Below are positions 1 through 8,214 of a stretch of DNA of 64,000 bases, in pieces (position 1 is the first letter of the stretch; each line of letters starts with the position of its first letter). The notes beneath the pieces were generated by a model. It did no database searches. It was not told where the DNA came from and worked only from the letters and a program-made list of their open reading frames with translations. The DNA comes from Oceanibacterium hippocampi (GTDB taxonomy: Bacteria > Pseudomonadota > Alphaproteobacteria > Sneathiellales > Sneathiellaceae). The translations under genes were made by a program, and so were the position numbers. The DNA lies in assembly GCF_900172325.1 (NCBI RefSeq), contig NZ_FWFR01000002.1, forward strand, positions 1-64,000, given 5' to 3'.

Positions 1-153
1 CTCGGGATCCGGCTTGCCGGCGGCGAATGGCCCGTGTTCGTCCAGCTCACCCTGCTGTCGATCGCCATCGCGGCGCTTTCCTGGCATGTCCTCGAGAAGC
101 CCGCGAACGGCCTGAAGCGACATTTCGAGCTGCGCGAGCAGCCGGCGTCATAG
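1..153 (+). CDS. C-terminal fragment of an acyltransferase 3 (OafA/YrhL-like) membrane protein
   Basis: Only the last 50 codons are in the window; the frame is open from base 1 to the TAG at 151-153. The visible part is a hydrophobic helix (about residues 12-29 of the fragment) followed by the motif WHVLEKPANGLKRHF. A final membrane helix ending in an (I/L)E(R/K)P motif and a short basic tail is characteristic of acyltransferase family 3 proteins, which O-acylate surface polysaccharides or lipids from the inner membrane. The fragment is too short for a substrate guess. The family assignment rests on this terminal motif alone, so it is moderate. Confidence 0.5.
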   Translation, partial: LGIRLAGGEWPVFVQLTLLSIAIAALSWHVLEKPANGLKRHFELREQPAS

Positions 154-279
154 GCCCGCGACGATCGGTCGCCGGCCGGTCGCCGCCTCTGGCATCCGGC
201 GCGCGGCCCCTATACTCTTCCTCGGGTGGGCCGGCTGGCGGCGACGCCCGGGCCGGCGCGGCACAGGAAGCGGGGCGGC

Positions 280-1047
280 ATGCTGACGGAACTCTTCTCG
301 CTCGACGGCAAGGTGGCGCTGATCACCGGCGCCAGCCGGGGCCTTGGCTGGGCAATGGCGCTGGCGCTGGCCGGCGCCGGCGCGCATGTGGTGCTGAACG
401 GTCGCAGGGCCGATACCCTCGAGGTCCGGAAGAAGGAGCTCGAGACGCTCGGCTACGGCGCCTCGGTGCATTCCTTCGACGTGACCGACGACGCGGCGGC
501 GCGGGCGGCGGTGGCGGCGATCGTCGAGCGTCATGGCCGGCTCGACATCCTGGTCAACAATGCCGGGATCAACCACCGGTCGGCGATCGACGCGTTTCCG
601 CTGGACAGCTGGCGGGCGGTGATCGACACCAACCTGACCGCCGCCTTCGCGGTTTCCAAGGCGGTCGCGCCGGTGATGGCGGCGGAGGGCGGCGGACGGA
701 TCATCAACATCGCCTCGATCATGTCGATCGTCGGTCGCGGCACGATCCCGGCCTATGTCGCGGCGAAGCACGGCCTTGCCGGGCTGACGCGCAGCCTCGC
801 CGTCGAACTCGGCGAGAGCGGGATCACCGTCAACGCGATCTGCCCGGGCTATTTCAAGACCGAAATGACCGAGGCGCTGCAACAGGATGTCGAGTTCGAC
901 AGCCAGCTGATGAAGCGGACGCCGCTCCGCCGCTGGGGCGAGCCGAGGGAACTGGCGGGGGCGGCGATCTTCCTCGCATCGCCCGCCGGCTCCTACGTGA
1001 ACGGGCATCTGCTGGTGGTCGACGGCGGCACCACGGCGAGCCTCTGA
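280..1047 (+). CDS. Short-chain dehydrogenase/reductase (gluconate 5-dehydrogenase-like)
   Basis: A 255-residue classical SDR. The NAD(P)-binding motif TGASRGLG is at 16-23, NNAG at 93-96, and the catalytic set Ser146, Tyr159 and Lys163 has the usual spacing. The N-terminus (FSLDGKVALITGASRGLG) and the phrase VVLNGR resemble gluconate 5-dehydrogenase and glucose dehydrogenase-like SDRs, but SDR substrate cannot be read from sequence. The ATG at 280 is chosen because it gives a standard SDR N-terminus and is preceded by AGGAAG; an in-frame upstream start at 226 would add 18 unlikely residues. A TATACT hexamer at 211-216 could be its -10. The amidase gene follows after 46 bases, so the two may share a transcript. 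Confidence 0.85.
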   Translation: MLTELFSLDGKVALITGASRGLGWAMALALAGAGAHVVLNGRRADTLEVRKKELETLGYGASVHSFDVTDDAAARAAVAAIVERHGRLDILVNNAGINHRSAIDAFPLDSWRAVIDTNLTAAFAVSKAVAPVMAAEGGGRIINIASIMSIVGRGTIPAYVAAKHGLAGLTRSLAVELGESGITVNAICPGYFKTEMTEALQQDVEFDSQLMKRTPLRRWGEPRELAGAAIFLASPAGSYVNGHLLVVDGGTTASL

Positions 1048-1093
1048 GGCAGTCTCGCGCGGCGCGGACGACAGGCGACCAAGGGGGGACGGG

Positions 1094-2491
1094 GTGAGCG
1101 ACGATCTGATCTACATGCCGGCGAGCGAACTCGTGCGCGGCTACGCGGCCGGCACCGTCTCGCCGGTCGAGGTGACGAACGCGGTGCTCGCCCGCATCGA
1201 CGAGCAGAACGGCCCGCTCAACGCCTTCATCCTGGTCGATCACGACGGCGCGCTGGAGGCGGCGCGCGAATCCGAGGCGCGCTGGCGGGCGGGGACGCCG
1301 CTAGGCCCGATCGACGGCGTGCCGACGACGATCAAGGACATCATCCTGACGAAGGGCTGGCCGACGCTGCGCGGTTCGACGACCGTCGACCCGGATCAGC
1401 CCTGGGATATCGACGCGCCCTGCACGGCGCGGCTCCGCGAGGCGGGGGCGGTACTGCTCGGCAAGACCACCTCGCCGGAATTCGGCTGGAAGGGCGTCAC
1501 CGACAGCCCGCTGACCGGGATCACCCGCAATCCCTGGCATCTGGACAAGACGCCCGGCGGCTCGTCGGGCGGCGCGGCGGCGGCCTGCGCGGCCGGCATG
1601 GGGGCGCTGCATATCGGCACCGACGGCGGCGGCTCGATCCGCATTCCGGCGAGCTTCTCGGGGATCTTCGGCTTCAAGCAGACCTTCGGCGTCGTGCCGG
1701 CCTATCCGGCGAGCCCGTTCGGCACCGTCGCCCATGTCGGCCCGATGGCGCGCACCGTGGCCGATGCGGCGCTGATGCTGCGGGTGATCGCCCAGCCGGA
1801 CAGCCGCGACTGGTTCGCCGTGCCCCACGACGAGACGCCGCTCGCCGCCGACCTCGGGCAGGGCGTGGCCGGGCTCCGCATCGCCTACAGCGCCAACCTC
1901 GGCTATGCCGCGGTCGAGCCCGAGGTCGCGGCCTGCGTCGCCCAGGCGGCCCGCGTCTTCGCCGATCTCGGCGCCCATGTGGAGGCGGTCGATCCCGGCT
2001 TCGAGGATCCGCACGGGATTTTCCAGTGTCACTGGTATGCCGGCGCCTACGGCGCGCTCGGGCACCTGGACGAGGCCGGGCGCGGCAGGCTCGATCCCGG
2101 GCTCGACCGGGCGGTCGAGGCGGGCAGCCGGATCGCCCTCGACACCTACCTGGCGGCGGTGCAGGCGCGTAATCGCCTCGGCGTCCGGATGGCGGCGTTC
2201 CACCGGGAGTACGACCTGCTGATCACCCCGGCGACGGCGGTCGCGGCCTTCGATGTCGGACGCCTCGCGCCGGACGATGCGAACGGCGACTGGATGAGCT
2301 GGACGCCGTTTTCCTTCCCCTTCAACCTGACCCAGCAGCCGGCCTGCTCGGTGCCCTGCGGCTTCACCTCGGGCGGCCTGCCGGTCGGCCTGCAGATCGT
2401 CGGCGACCGCTTCGCCGATGCGCTGGTCCTGCGCGCCGCGCTCGCCTTCGAGATGGCGCGCCCGGTGCATCGCAGCCGGCCGGCGCTCTGA
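1094..2491 (+). CDS. Amidase-signature hydrolase
   Basis: A 465-residue protein of the amidase signature family, which cleaves carboxamides with a Ser-cisSer-Lys triad. Lys81 lies in TTIKDI, the glycine/serine motif GGSSGG is at 155-160 (cis-Ser), and the nucleophile is Ser181 in DGGGSIRIPA. Length is normal for the family. The start is GTG at 1094 behind a strong purine run (AAGGGGGGAC). It is not obviously GatA: there are no gatB or gatC neighbours and it lies between an SDR and an NADHX repair gene, so a catabolic or detoxifying amidase is more likely. The real substrate is unknown. Confidence 0.85.
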   Translation: MSDDLIYMPASELVRGYAAGTVSPVEVTNAVLARIDEQNGPLNAFILVDHDGALEAARESEARWRAGTPLGPIDGVPTTIKDIILTKGWPTLRGSTTVDPDQPWDIDAPCTARLREAGAVLLGKTTSPEFGWKGVTDSPLTGITRNPWHLDKTPGGSSGGAAAACAAGMGALHIGTDGGGSIRIPASFSGIFGFKQTFGVVPAYPASPFGTVAHVGPMARTVADAALMLRVIAQPDSRDWFAVPHDETPLAADLGQGVAGLRIAYSANLGYAAVEPEVAACVAQAARVFADLGAHVEAVDPGFEDPHGIFQCHWYAGAYGALGHLDEAGRGRLDPGLDRAVEAGSRIALDTYLAAVQARNRLGVRMAAFHREYDLLITPATAVAAFDVGRLAPDDANGDWMSWTPFSFPFNLTQQPACSVPCGFTSGGLPVGLQIVGDRFADALVLRAALAFEMARPVHRSRPAL

Positions 2492-2519
2492 ACGGAACGG
2501 AGGCTGGCCGACCGACGCC

Positions 2520-3998
2520 ATGACCGAACTGCTGACCATCGCCGAGATGACGCGGGCCGACCAGCTGGCGATCGCCGCCGGCACACCCGGGCTCGTGCTG
2601 ATGGAGAACGCCGGGCGGGCGGTCGCGACGGCGATCCGCGATCGCTGGACGGCGCGCCCGGTGACGGTGCTCTGCGGCCCTGGCAACAATGGCGGGGACG
2701 GCTACGTGGTCGCCCGCCTGCTCGCCGACCTGGGCTGGCCGGTCCGCCTCGCGGCCCTCACCCCGGCGGCCGCTCTGCACGGCGATGCCGCGGCGATGGC
2801 GGCGAAATGGCGGGGCAGGGTCGAGGTGCTGACCCCGGCCTCGATCGACGGCGCCGGGCTGATCGTCGATGCGCTGTTCGGCGCCGGCCTTGCCCGGCCG
2901 CTCGGGCAGGCGCTCTGGCCGCTCGTCGCGCGGGCGAAGGCGAACCGGATCCCGGTCGTCGCCGTCGACGTGCCGAGCGGGATTTCCGGTGACGACGGGG
3001 CCGTGAAGGGGGCCGCCTTCGAGGCCGCGCTGACCGTCACCTTCTTTCGCAGGAAACCCGGCCATCTGCTTGTTCCGGGACGCATTCACGCGGGCGAGGT
3101 CGTGGTCGCCGACATCGGCATCCCGGCCGCGGTGCTCGACCGGATCGGGCCGCGGCAATGGCGGAACGGCCCGGAATACTGGCGGGACCTGTTCCCGGTC
3201 CCGACGCTTGCCGGCCACAAGTACAGTCGGGGCCACGCGGTCGTGGTGAGCGGCCCGGCCGCCGCCGGCGGCGCCGCACGGCTCGCCGCCCGCGCGGCGC
3301 TTCGCATCGGTGCCGGGCTGGTCACCGTCGCCGCCCCGCCAGACGCGGTACCGATCCATGCCATGGCACTCGACGCGGTGATGGTCCGGGAAACCGATCC
3401 GGACGGCAACTTCGCCGATATCCTCGCGGACAACCGGCGAAACGCGATTCTCGTCGGCCCCGGCAACGGCAACGGCGAGGCGACCCGCCGCCGCGCCCTG
3501 GCAAGCCTCGCGGCCGGGCGCCAGACGGTGCTGGACGCGGACGCCCTGACCGCCTTCGCGGACGATCCGTCCGGCCTGTTCGCGGCCATTGCCGGCCAGC
3601 CCGACAGCGCGACCGTGCTGACGCCGCACGCGGGCGAGTTCGCCCGGCTCTTTCCCGCTATCGCCGGCGGGCCGGGAAGCAAGCTCGAACAGGCACGGGC
3701 GGCGGCCGGGACCTCCGGCGCGGTCGTGATCCTGAAAGGCCCGGACACGGTGATCGCCGCGCCGGACGGACGGGCGCTGATCAATGACAATGCGCCGCCG
3801 TGGCTCGCCACCGCGGGCTCCGGCGATGTGCTGGCCGGAATCGTCACGGGACTGCTCGCCCAGGGAATGCCGGCCCTCGAGGCCGCCGCCGCCGCCGTCT
3901 GGTGCCATGGCGACGCGGCGAGCCGCTTCGGGCCGGGGCTCATCGCCGAGGATCTGAGCGACATGCTGCCATCCGTCCTGCGGGCGCTTTTCCCATGA
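2520..3998 (+). CDS. nnr: Bifunctional NAD(P)H-hydrate epimerase / ADP-dependent NAD(P)H-hydrate dehydratase
   Basis: A 492-residue fusion that repairs damaged NAD(P)HX. The N-terminal YjeF_N-type epimerase half (about 1-215) has GPGNNGGDG at 53-61. The C-terminal ribokinase-like dehydratase half (about 230-485) has GSGD at 433-436 with the catalytic Asp436. It regenerates NAD(P)H from the hydrated forms made by heat or by glyceraldehyde-3-phosphate dehydrogenase. The start at ATG 2520 gives the canonical N-terminus (LLTIAEM) and has GGAACGGAGG upstream; an in-frame start at 2418 would overlap the amidase and encode unrelated sequence. It follows the amidase by 28 bases. No residue of either active site appears to be missing. 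Confidence 0.92.
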   Translation: MTELLTIAEMTRADQLAIAAGTPGLVLMENAGRAVATAIRDRWTARPVTVLCGPGNNGGDGYVVARLLADLGWPVRLAALTPAAALHGDAAAMAAKWRGRVEVLTPASIDGAGLIVDALFGAGLARPLGQALWPLVARAKANRIPVVAVDVPSGISGDDGAVKGAAFEAALTVTFFRRKPGHLLVPGRIHAGEVVVADIGIPAAVLDRIGPRQWRNGPEYWRDLFPVPTLAGHKYSRGHAVVVSGPAAAGGAARLAARAALRIGAGLVTVAAPPDAVPIHAMALDAVMVRETDPDGNFADILADNRRNAILVGPGNGNGEATRRRALASLAAGRQTVLDADALTAFADDPSGLFAAIAGQPDSATVLTPHAGEFARLFPAIAGGPGSKLEQARAAAGTSGAVVILKGPDTVIAAPDGRALINDNAPPWLATAGSGDVLAGIVTGLLAQGMPALEAAAAAVWCHGDAASRFGPGLIAEDLSDMLPSVLRALFP

Positions 3999-4031
3999 AC
4001 CCGTCCGCCGAATTCGCGTTATCCTTTCACC

Positions 4032-5468
4032 ATGCCGGAAGATCTTAGCCTCGCCATGCCCGCACCCCAGACATCCAGCCTGCTGGACCGCGTCATCGCC
4101 AACATCCGTCACGCCTGGCGCGGCGACGGCGATGGTTCGATCGCCGACCGCCTGAAACCCGACCTGCCGGATGCGGATCTCGCGGCGCTCCGGCGCCAGA
4201 TCGACGCCTGCCTCGAAGGTCCCGGCGGCGAGGTTTCGGCCCGGCTCCGCGCCGCCGATCTGGCGCGCGGCTATCTCCGGCTGAACGACCAGGGGCGGCG
4301 GCGTTTTCTCCTTCATCTCGCCGAGCGCTACGATATCCGCGAGCGCGATCTCAACGCCGCGGTGACGACCTACAGCATCGCCGACAGCGGCCCGGCGAAG
4401 CATGCCGCGCGCGCCGCGCTGGCCGAGGCGCTGGTTTCCCCCCGGGTGAAATTGCTGACCCAGTTCAACGGCGTGGAGTACGGCGTTCGTTTCCTGATCG
4501 AGCTCAGGGCGGACCTGCGGCGCTTCCGCAAGGAGGATCCGGAACTCGCCGACCTGGACCGCGACCTGCACAAGCTGCTGGCCGCATGGTTCGATGTCGG
4601 CTTCCTCGAACTGCAGAAGATCACCTGGCGCTCGCCGGCGACGCTGCTGGAAAAGCTGATCGACTACGAGGCGGTCCATGCCATCGGTTCCTGGGACGAC
4701 CTGAAGCACCGGCTTCGGGGGGATCGCTGCTGCTACGCCTTCTTCCATCCGGTCATGCCCGAGGAACCGCTGATCTTCGTCGAGGTGGCGCTGGTCGACG
4801 GGATCGCCGGGAATGTCCAGAAACTGCTCGATCCGGCCCTTCCGGAAATGGATTCGGAGCAGGCGGATACGGCGATCTTCTACTCGATCTCGAACTGCCA
4901 GCCGGGCCTCGCCGGGGTCAGCTTCGGCAACTTCCTGATCAAGCGCGTGGTCGACCGGCTGCGCCGCGACCTGCCGAATGCCCGGACCTTCTCGACGCTC
5001 TCGCCGATCCCGGGTTTCGCGCGCTGGCTCCGAAGCGAGCTGGAGACCCGTGGCGAGGCCGCCCTGAATGGCGGGGAGCACAGTGAAATCAAGGCGTTAT
5101 CGGGAAATGATGATGCTGCGACGGGGCTTCTCGCACTGCTCGAGCGGCCCGACTGGTACAAGGACACAGAGGTTACCGAGGCGATCCGGGAATGCATGAT
5201 CCGGCTCTGCGGCCGTTACCTCTGTTCGACCGGCGACAAGGGTCGCGCGCTCGATCGTGTCGCCCATTTCCACCTGGCGAACGGGGCCCGGGTCGAGCGC
5301 ATCAACTGGCTCGCCGACACCTCGCAGCGGGGCCGGAACGATTCGTTCTGCATGATGGTCAATTACCTCTACGAACATCGCGAAATCGAATCGAATCACG
5401 AGGCATATCACGGCGAGGGGCGGATCATGACGAGTCCGCCGGTGCGTCGCCTCGCCAAGGGCAAATGA
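4032..5468 (+). CDS. Malonyl-CoA decarboxylase
   Basis: A 478-residue protein matching the malonyl-CoA decarboxylase family (MCD), which converts malonyl-CoA to acetyl-CoA and CO2. The helical N-terminal domain covers roughly 15-110. The GNAT-like catalytic part contains SFGNFLIKRVV, LSPIPGF (Ser324 in SPIPGF) and HLANGA (His414), which I take as the family Ser/His pair, and the conserved tail HGEGRIMTSP. No mat operon (malonate ligase, transporter) adjoins it, so the role may be to control malonyl-CoA levels. There is no Shine-Dalgarno before ATG 4032; TATCCT at 4020-4025 lies exactly 6 bases upstream, so the mRNA may be leaderless. A second Met is at residue 9. Confidence 0.9.
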   Translation: MPEDLSLAMPAPQTSSLLDRVIANIRHAWRGDGDGSIADRLKPDLPDADLAALRRQIDACLEGPGGEVSARLRAADLARGYLRLNDQGRRRFLLHLAERYDIRERDLNAAVTTYSIADSGPAKHAARAALAEALVSPRVKLLTQFNGVEYGVRFLIELRADLRRFRKEDPELADLDRDLHKLLAAWFDVGFLELQKITWRSPATLLEKLIDYEAVHAIGSWDDLKHRLRGDRCCYAFFHPVMPEEPLIFVEVALVDGIAGNVQKLLDPALPEMDSEQADTAIFYSISNCQPGLAGVSFGNFLIKRVVDRLRRDLPNARTFSTLSPIPGFARWLRSELETRGEAALNGGEHSEIKALSGNDDAATGLLALLERPDWYKDTEVTEAIRECMIRLCGRYLCSTGDKGRALDRVAHFHLANGARVERINWLADTSQRGRNDSFCMMVNYLYEHREIESNHEAYHGEGRIMTSPPVRRLAKGK

Positions 5469-5575
5469 CTTCAATAACTTCCACAAAGATATTGATTCGG
5501 CTTGAATTCCCGTAAACGGATTCTTTACCCTCACCCTGCTCAAATCGGACCCGAAACAGGCTAGCCGGAAGCTGG

Positions 5576-5848
5576 GTGCATACAATGGTATTTTTCAGAC
5601 GCAGCAAGGCCGAGGACGTTACCGAAGGCGCCGTCTTCGAACGTCATTGCGCGAGCAACTTCATCGAAACGGCGAAAGTGGTGTGGATCGGCAAGGACAG
5701 TACCGGCATCCCGCATGTCCGGTACGAGACCGCGCTGATGGGTCAGGGCCGGTTTGAACCCCAGGGCATTCGCATTCTCGCGCTGAAGAGTTTCGCCGAC
5801 CGCTTCCGCCATCGCTGCGAGCGCAATCTGGCCCAGTTCAACGCCTGA
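5576..5848 (+). CDS. Small conserved-looking protein of unknown function
   Basis: An orphan of 90 residues (or 87 if ATG 5585 is used). I do not recognise a family. It is soluble with no signal peptide or membrane helix; composition is mixed and charged, with a hydrophobic stretch VVWIG near 36 and a basic C-terminal part (SFADRFRHRCERNL) suggesting a helix. Codon use and GC match its neighbours, so it looks real. GTG 5576 is preceded by GGAAG at 5567-5571; ATG 5585 lacks a well-placed site, so I prefer 5576 with little confidence. It stands alone between the decarboxylase and an AraC regulator. An AT-rich upstream region with TTGAAT at 5502-5507 may hold its promoter. Confidence 0.7.
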   Translation: MHTMVFFRRSKAEDVTEGAVFERHCASNFIETAKVVWIGKDSTGIPHVRYETALMGQGRFEPQGIRILALKSFADRFRHRCERNLAQFNA

Positions 5849-5908
5849 TCGCGCCCCGCCGGGGCGGTCTCCGGAACCGCCGGATCCTCGAGATCCGCGC
5901 GCAGGGCA

Positions 5909-5938
5909 TTTACCGGCGACCGGATGCTGCATTAGCTT
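5909..5938 (+). promoter_or_regulatory. Putative promoter of the AraC-family gene (leaderless type)
   Basis: TTTACC at 5909-5914 and TAGCTT at 5933-5938 are separated by 18 bases, and TAGCTT is exactly 6 bases from ATG 5945. Transcription would start at or next to the start codon. No Shine-Dalgarno is visible before the ATG. Inference from hexamer matches only. Confidence 0.4.
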
Positions 5939-5944
5939 CGGCGG

Positions 5945-6826
5945 ATGACCGTCGCGCAAAGTCCCGACATTGAGAGCCACCGGATCGGCCGGGACGAATC
6001 CGCCCGTTACTGGCGGGTGCCGGCGCTCGACCATCTCGAGTGCCTGTCGGCGACCTTCCGGCGACACAGCTACAGCCCGCATGTGCACGAGACCTTCGTC
6101 GTCGGGATCATCGAACAGGGCGTGGAACAGTTCGACATCGCCGGCACCACCTGGCGCGCGCGGCCCGGCGACCTGGTCATGGTCAATCCCGATACATTGC
6201 ATGATGGAAAACCAGCAACTGACTATTATCGCTACAGAATGCTCTATCCGACCGAGCAGTTGCTGCGCGGTATCGCGGATGAGATCGGGCTGAACGCGGC
6301 GCCCCGGTTCGAGACCCCGGTGGTTCATGATCCGGTGACATGGCGACAGGTCGGGCTGCTGCACAGGATGCTCGAGGCTGGCGACGACGCGCTCGCCCAG
6401 GAAAGCCTGACGCTCGCCGTCCTGGGCGGCCTGCTCGGGCGGCATACCGGGCGCCTCGACGACGCACCGCCGGCGCGGGCCCCGGCGATGCTCGAGCGTG
6501 TCCGGGAACGAATGGAAGCCGAATATGCCCGGCCGCTGGCGCTCGGCGAACTCGCCGCGACCGCCGGTCTGAGCCGCTATCACCTGATCCGCGCCTTCCG
6601 GCGCAGCTATGGCGTCACCCCGCATCTCTATCTCACCGCGCGCCGCCTGCGCGCCGCGCGGGCGCTGATTGTCGCCGGTACACCGCTGGCCGAGGCGGCG
6701 CTCGGCGCGGGCTTCGCCGACCAGAGCCATCTCAACCGGCTGTTCAAGGCCTGGTACGGCGTCACTCCCGGCCAATTCCGCCGGGGCAGCAACATCGTTC
6801 AAGAAAGCCCGCCGCCGCGCGTCTAG
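5945..6826 (+). CDS. AraC-family transcriptional regulator with N-terminal cupin
   Basis: A 293-residue regulator. Residues about 25-170 form an AraC-type cupin ligand pocket (SPHVHETF, the PGDLVMVNPDTLHDG turn). The last 100 residues carry two helix-turn-helix motifs, including LAATAGLSRYHLIRAFRRSYG and the family signature FADQSHLNRLFKAWYGVTPGQFR. The azlC gene starts 47 bases downstream on the same strand. AraC-like regulators with this architecture often sit beside AzlCD-type exporters, so it may sense an amino acid and control azlCD; that link is inferred from position. Start at ATG 5945, probably leaderless. Confidence 0.9.
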   Translation: MTVAQSPDIESHRIGRDESARYWRVPALDHLECLSATFRRHSYSPHVHETFVVGIIEQGVEQFDIAGTTWRARPGDLVMVNPDTLHDGKPATDYYRYRMLYPTEQLLRGIADEIGLNAAPRFETPVVHDPVTWRQVGLLHRMLEAGDDALAQESLTLAVLGGLLGRHTGRLDDAPPARAPAMLERVRERMEAEYARPLALGELAATAGLSRYHLIRAFRRSYGVTPHLYLTARRLRAARALIVAGTPLAEAALGAGFADQSHLNRLFKAWYGVTPGQFRRGSNIVQESPPPRV

Positions 6827-6873
6827 TTCTCCTGCCGGAAACCGATCGACAACGACCAGGGCGGAGCGGACGG

Positions 6874-7608
6874 ATGACCGAAGGCGGGGCAGGGAACGGC
6901 GGCGCGGATGCCGACGATCGGCTGCTGCAGCTCAGCGCCGGCGCGCGCGACGTGCTGCCGCTGTTGATCGCGGCGATGCCGTTCGCGCTCCTGCTCGGAC
7001 TGCGCGGCCGCGCCGCCGGGCTGGAGCCGTTCGAGATCATGCTGATGAGCGCGACCGTCTTCGCCGGCAGCGCCCAGTTCGTGATCGTCGAGATCTGGCG
7101 CGACCCGGCGCCGGTCGCGCTGATCGCCATGACCACGCTGATGATCAACCTGCGTCACGTCCTGATGGGGGCGACGCTCGTGCCGTATCTGCGCCGGACC
7201 TCGCCGGCGCGGGCGAGCGGCCTGCTGTTCTTCATGGCCGACGAGATCTGGGCGCTGGCGCTTGCCCGGGCCCGCGGCCACGGTTTCTCGACCGCCTATT
7301 ACCTCGGGCTCGCGCTGCCGCTCTACGTCGGCTGGGTCACCTTCACGACGACCGGCGCGCTGATCGGCGACGTCTTCACCCATCCGGAGGCGTTCGGTCT
7401 CGACTTCGCCTTCACCGCGGTCTTCCTGGCGCTGGTCGTCGGGTTCTGGCGCGGTCCGTCCGACATCCTGCCCTGGGCCGGCGCGGCGGCGGTGGCGCTC
7501 GCCGTCAACCAGGCGATCGACGGTCCCTGGTACATCGTCGCCGGCGGCCTCGCCGGCACCCTGATCGGCGCCTTCACCGGGAAGGCGGAGGAGGCCGGCG
7601 ATGCCTGA
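6874..7608 (+). CDS. azlC: AzlC family branched-chain amino acid exporter, large subunit
   Basis: A 244-residue inner-membrane protein with about five or six hydrophobic helices. It has the AzlC-type elements LPLLIAAMPFALLLG, FAGSAQFVIVEIW and TTLMINLRHVLMGA. AzlC with the small AzlD subunit exports branched-chain amino acids and their analogues. ATG 6874 gives a normal N-terminus and is preceded by a GGAG-containing stretch; a much longer in-frame extension from 6340 is an artefact overlapping the AraC gene. It overlaps azlD by 8 bases, consistent with translational coupling. Confidence 0.9.
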   Translation: MTEGGAGNGGADADDRLLQLSAGARDVLPLLIAAMPFALLLGLRGRAAGLEPFEIMLMSATVFAGSAQFVIVEIWRDPAPVALIAMTTLMINLRHVLMGATLVPYLRRTSPARASGLLFFMADEIWALALARARGHGFSTAYYLGLALPLYVGWVTFTTTGALIGDVFTHPEAFGLDFAFTAVFLALVVGFWRGPSDILPWAGAAAVALAVNQAIDGPWYIVAGGLAGTLIGAFTGKAEEAGDA

Positions 7609-7909
7609 CCAGGCGACACTCGCCGCGATCATGGCGATGGCTGCGCTGACCTACCTGACGCGGACGGCCGGTTACTGGGTGGCGCGGCGGCTCGATCTCG
7701 GCGGCCGGATCGGCATGGGGCTGCGGGCGATGCCGGGGGCGGTGCTGATCAGCCTGGTCGCGCCCACCGCCCTGGCCGCCGGCGTGGCGGAAGCGGCGGC
7801 GAGCCTTGTCACGGTGCTTTTCGCGGCCCGCGGGGCGCCGTTCCTGCTCGCGGTCGCGGCCGGTGTCGCGACCGTGATCGCCGGCCGCTACGGGCTGGCG
7901 ATGCTCTGA
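7601..7909 (+). CDS. azlD: AzlD family exporter, small subunit
   Basis: A 102-residue protein with three to four hydrophobic segments (about 10-25, 38-58, 65-80 and 82-100). It contains the AzlD signature YLTRTAGYWVARR near the N-terminus and a glycine/proline turn RAMPGAVL. It is the obligate partner of AzlC in branched-chain amino acid export. It starts at ATG 7601 inside the last codons of azlC. It ends 172 bases before tRNA-Leu; that gap shows an isolated TATAGA at 7994-7999 but no convincing complete promoter. Confidence 0.88.
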   Translation: MPDQATLAAIMAMAALTYLTRTAGYWVARRLDLGGRIGMGLRAMPGAVLISLVAPTALAAGVAEAAASLVTVLFAARGAPFLLAVAAGVATVIAGRYGLAML

Positions 7910-8081
7910 GCCGCGCCGCAGCGGCCGGGCGCAGGGGCGAACGGCCGCCGAACGGCAGGAGAATTGGCCTAGGCATTCGAAAATTACCTGTGATATAGAG
8001 GCCGCCTTATCGACCCCGGCCGGTCCGGAGAAGCGGGATTGCGCCGGCCAGTTCGGCGGCGACTGGCCACCAAAAGCTGAC

Positions 8082-8166
8082 GCGGGCGTGGCGGAACTGG
8101 TAGACGCGCCAGGTTTAGGTCCTGGTGACGCGAGTCGTGGGGGTTCGAGTCCCTCCGCCCGCACCA
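8082..8166 (+). tRNA. tRNA-Leu (anticodon UAG)
   Basis: An 85-base class II tRNA with encoded CCA. The acceptor GCGGGCG pairs with CGCCCGC; the anticodon stem CCAGG/CCTGG encloses TTTAGGT, giving anticodon TAG (reads CUN). A variable arm and a T-arm with TTCGAGT follow. It lies 48 bases upstream of tig, a pairing seen in many alphaproteobacteria. Confidence 0.97.
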
Positions 8167-8214
8167 CCCGCGAACTCCGGATATTGGCGAACTAGGAAGA
8201 CGGACAGGAAGTTA

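Noticed and set aside
2364-5081. Very long (905-residue) minus-strand ORF
   Set aside because: It lies opposite nnr and malonyl-CoA decarboxylase, has arginine/glycine-rich shadow composition, and no domain. High GC makes long antisense frames common here.
7574-8167. Minus-strand ORF beginning MVRAEGLEPPRLASPGPKPGA
   Set aside because: It is the antisense of tRNA-Leu (8082-8166) and of azlD; the start is a classic tRNA-derived artefact.
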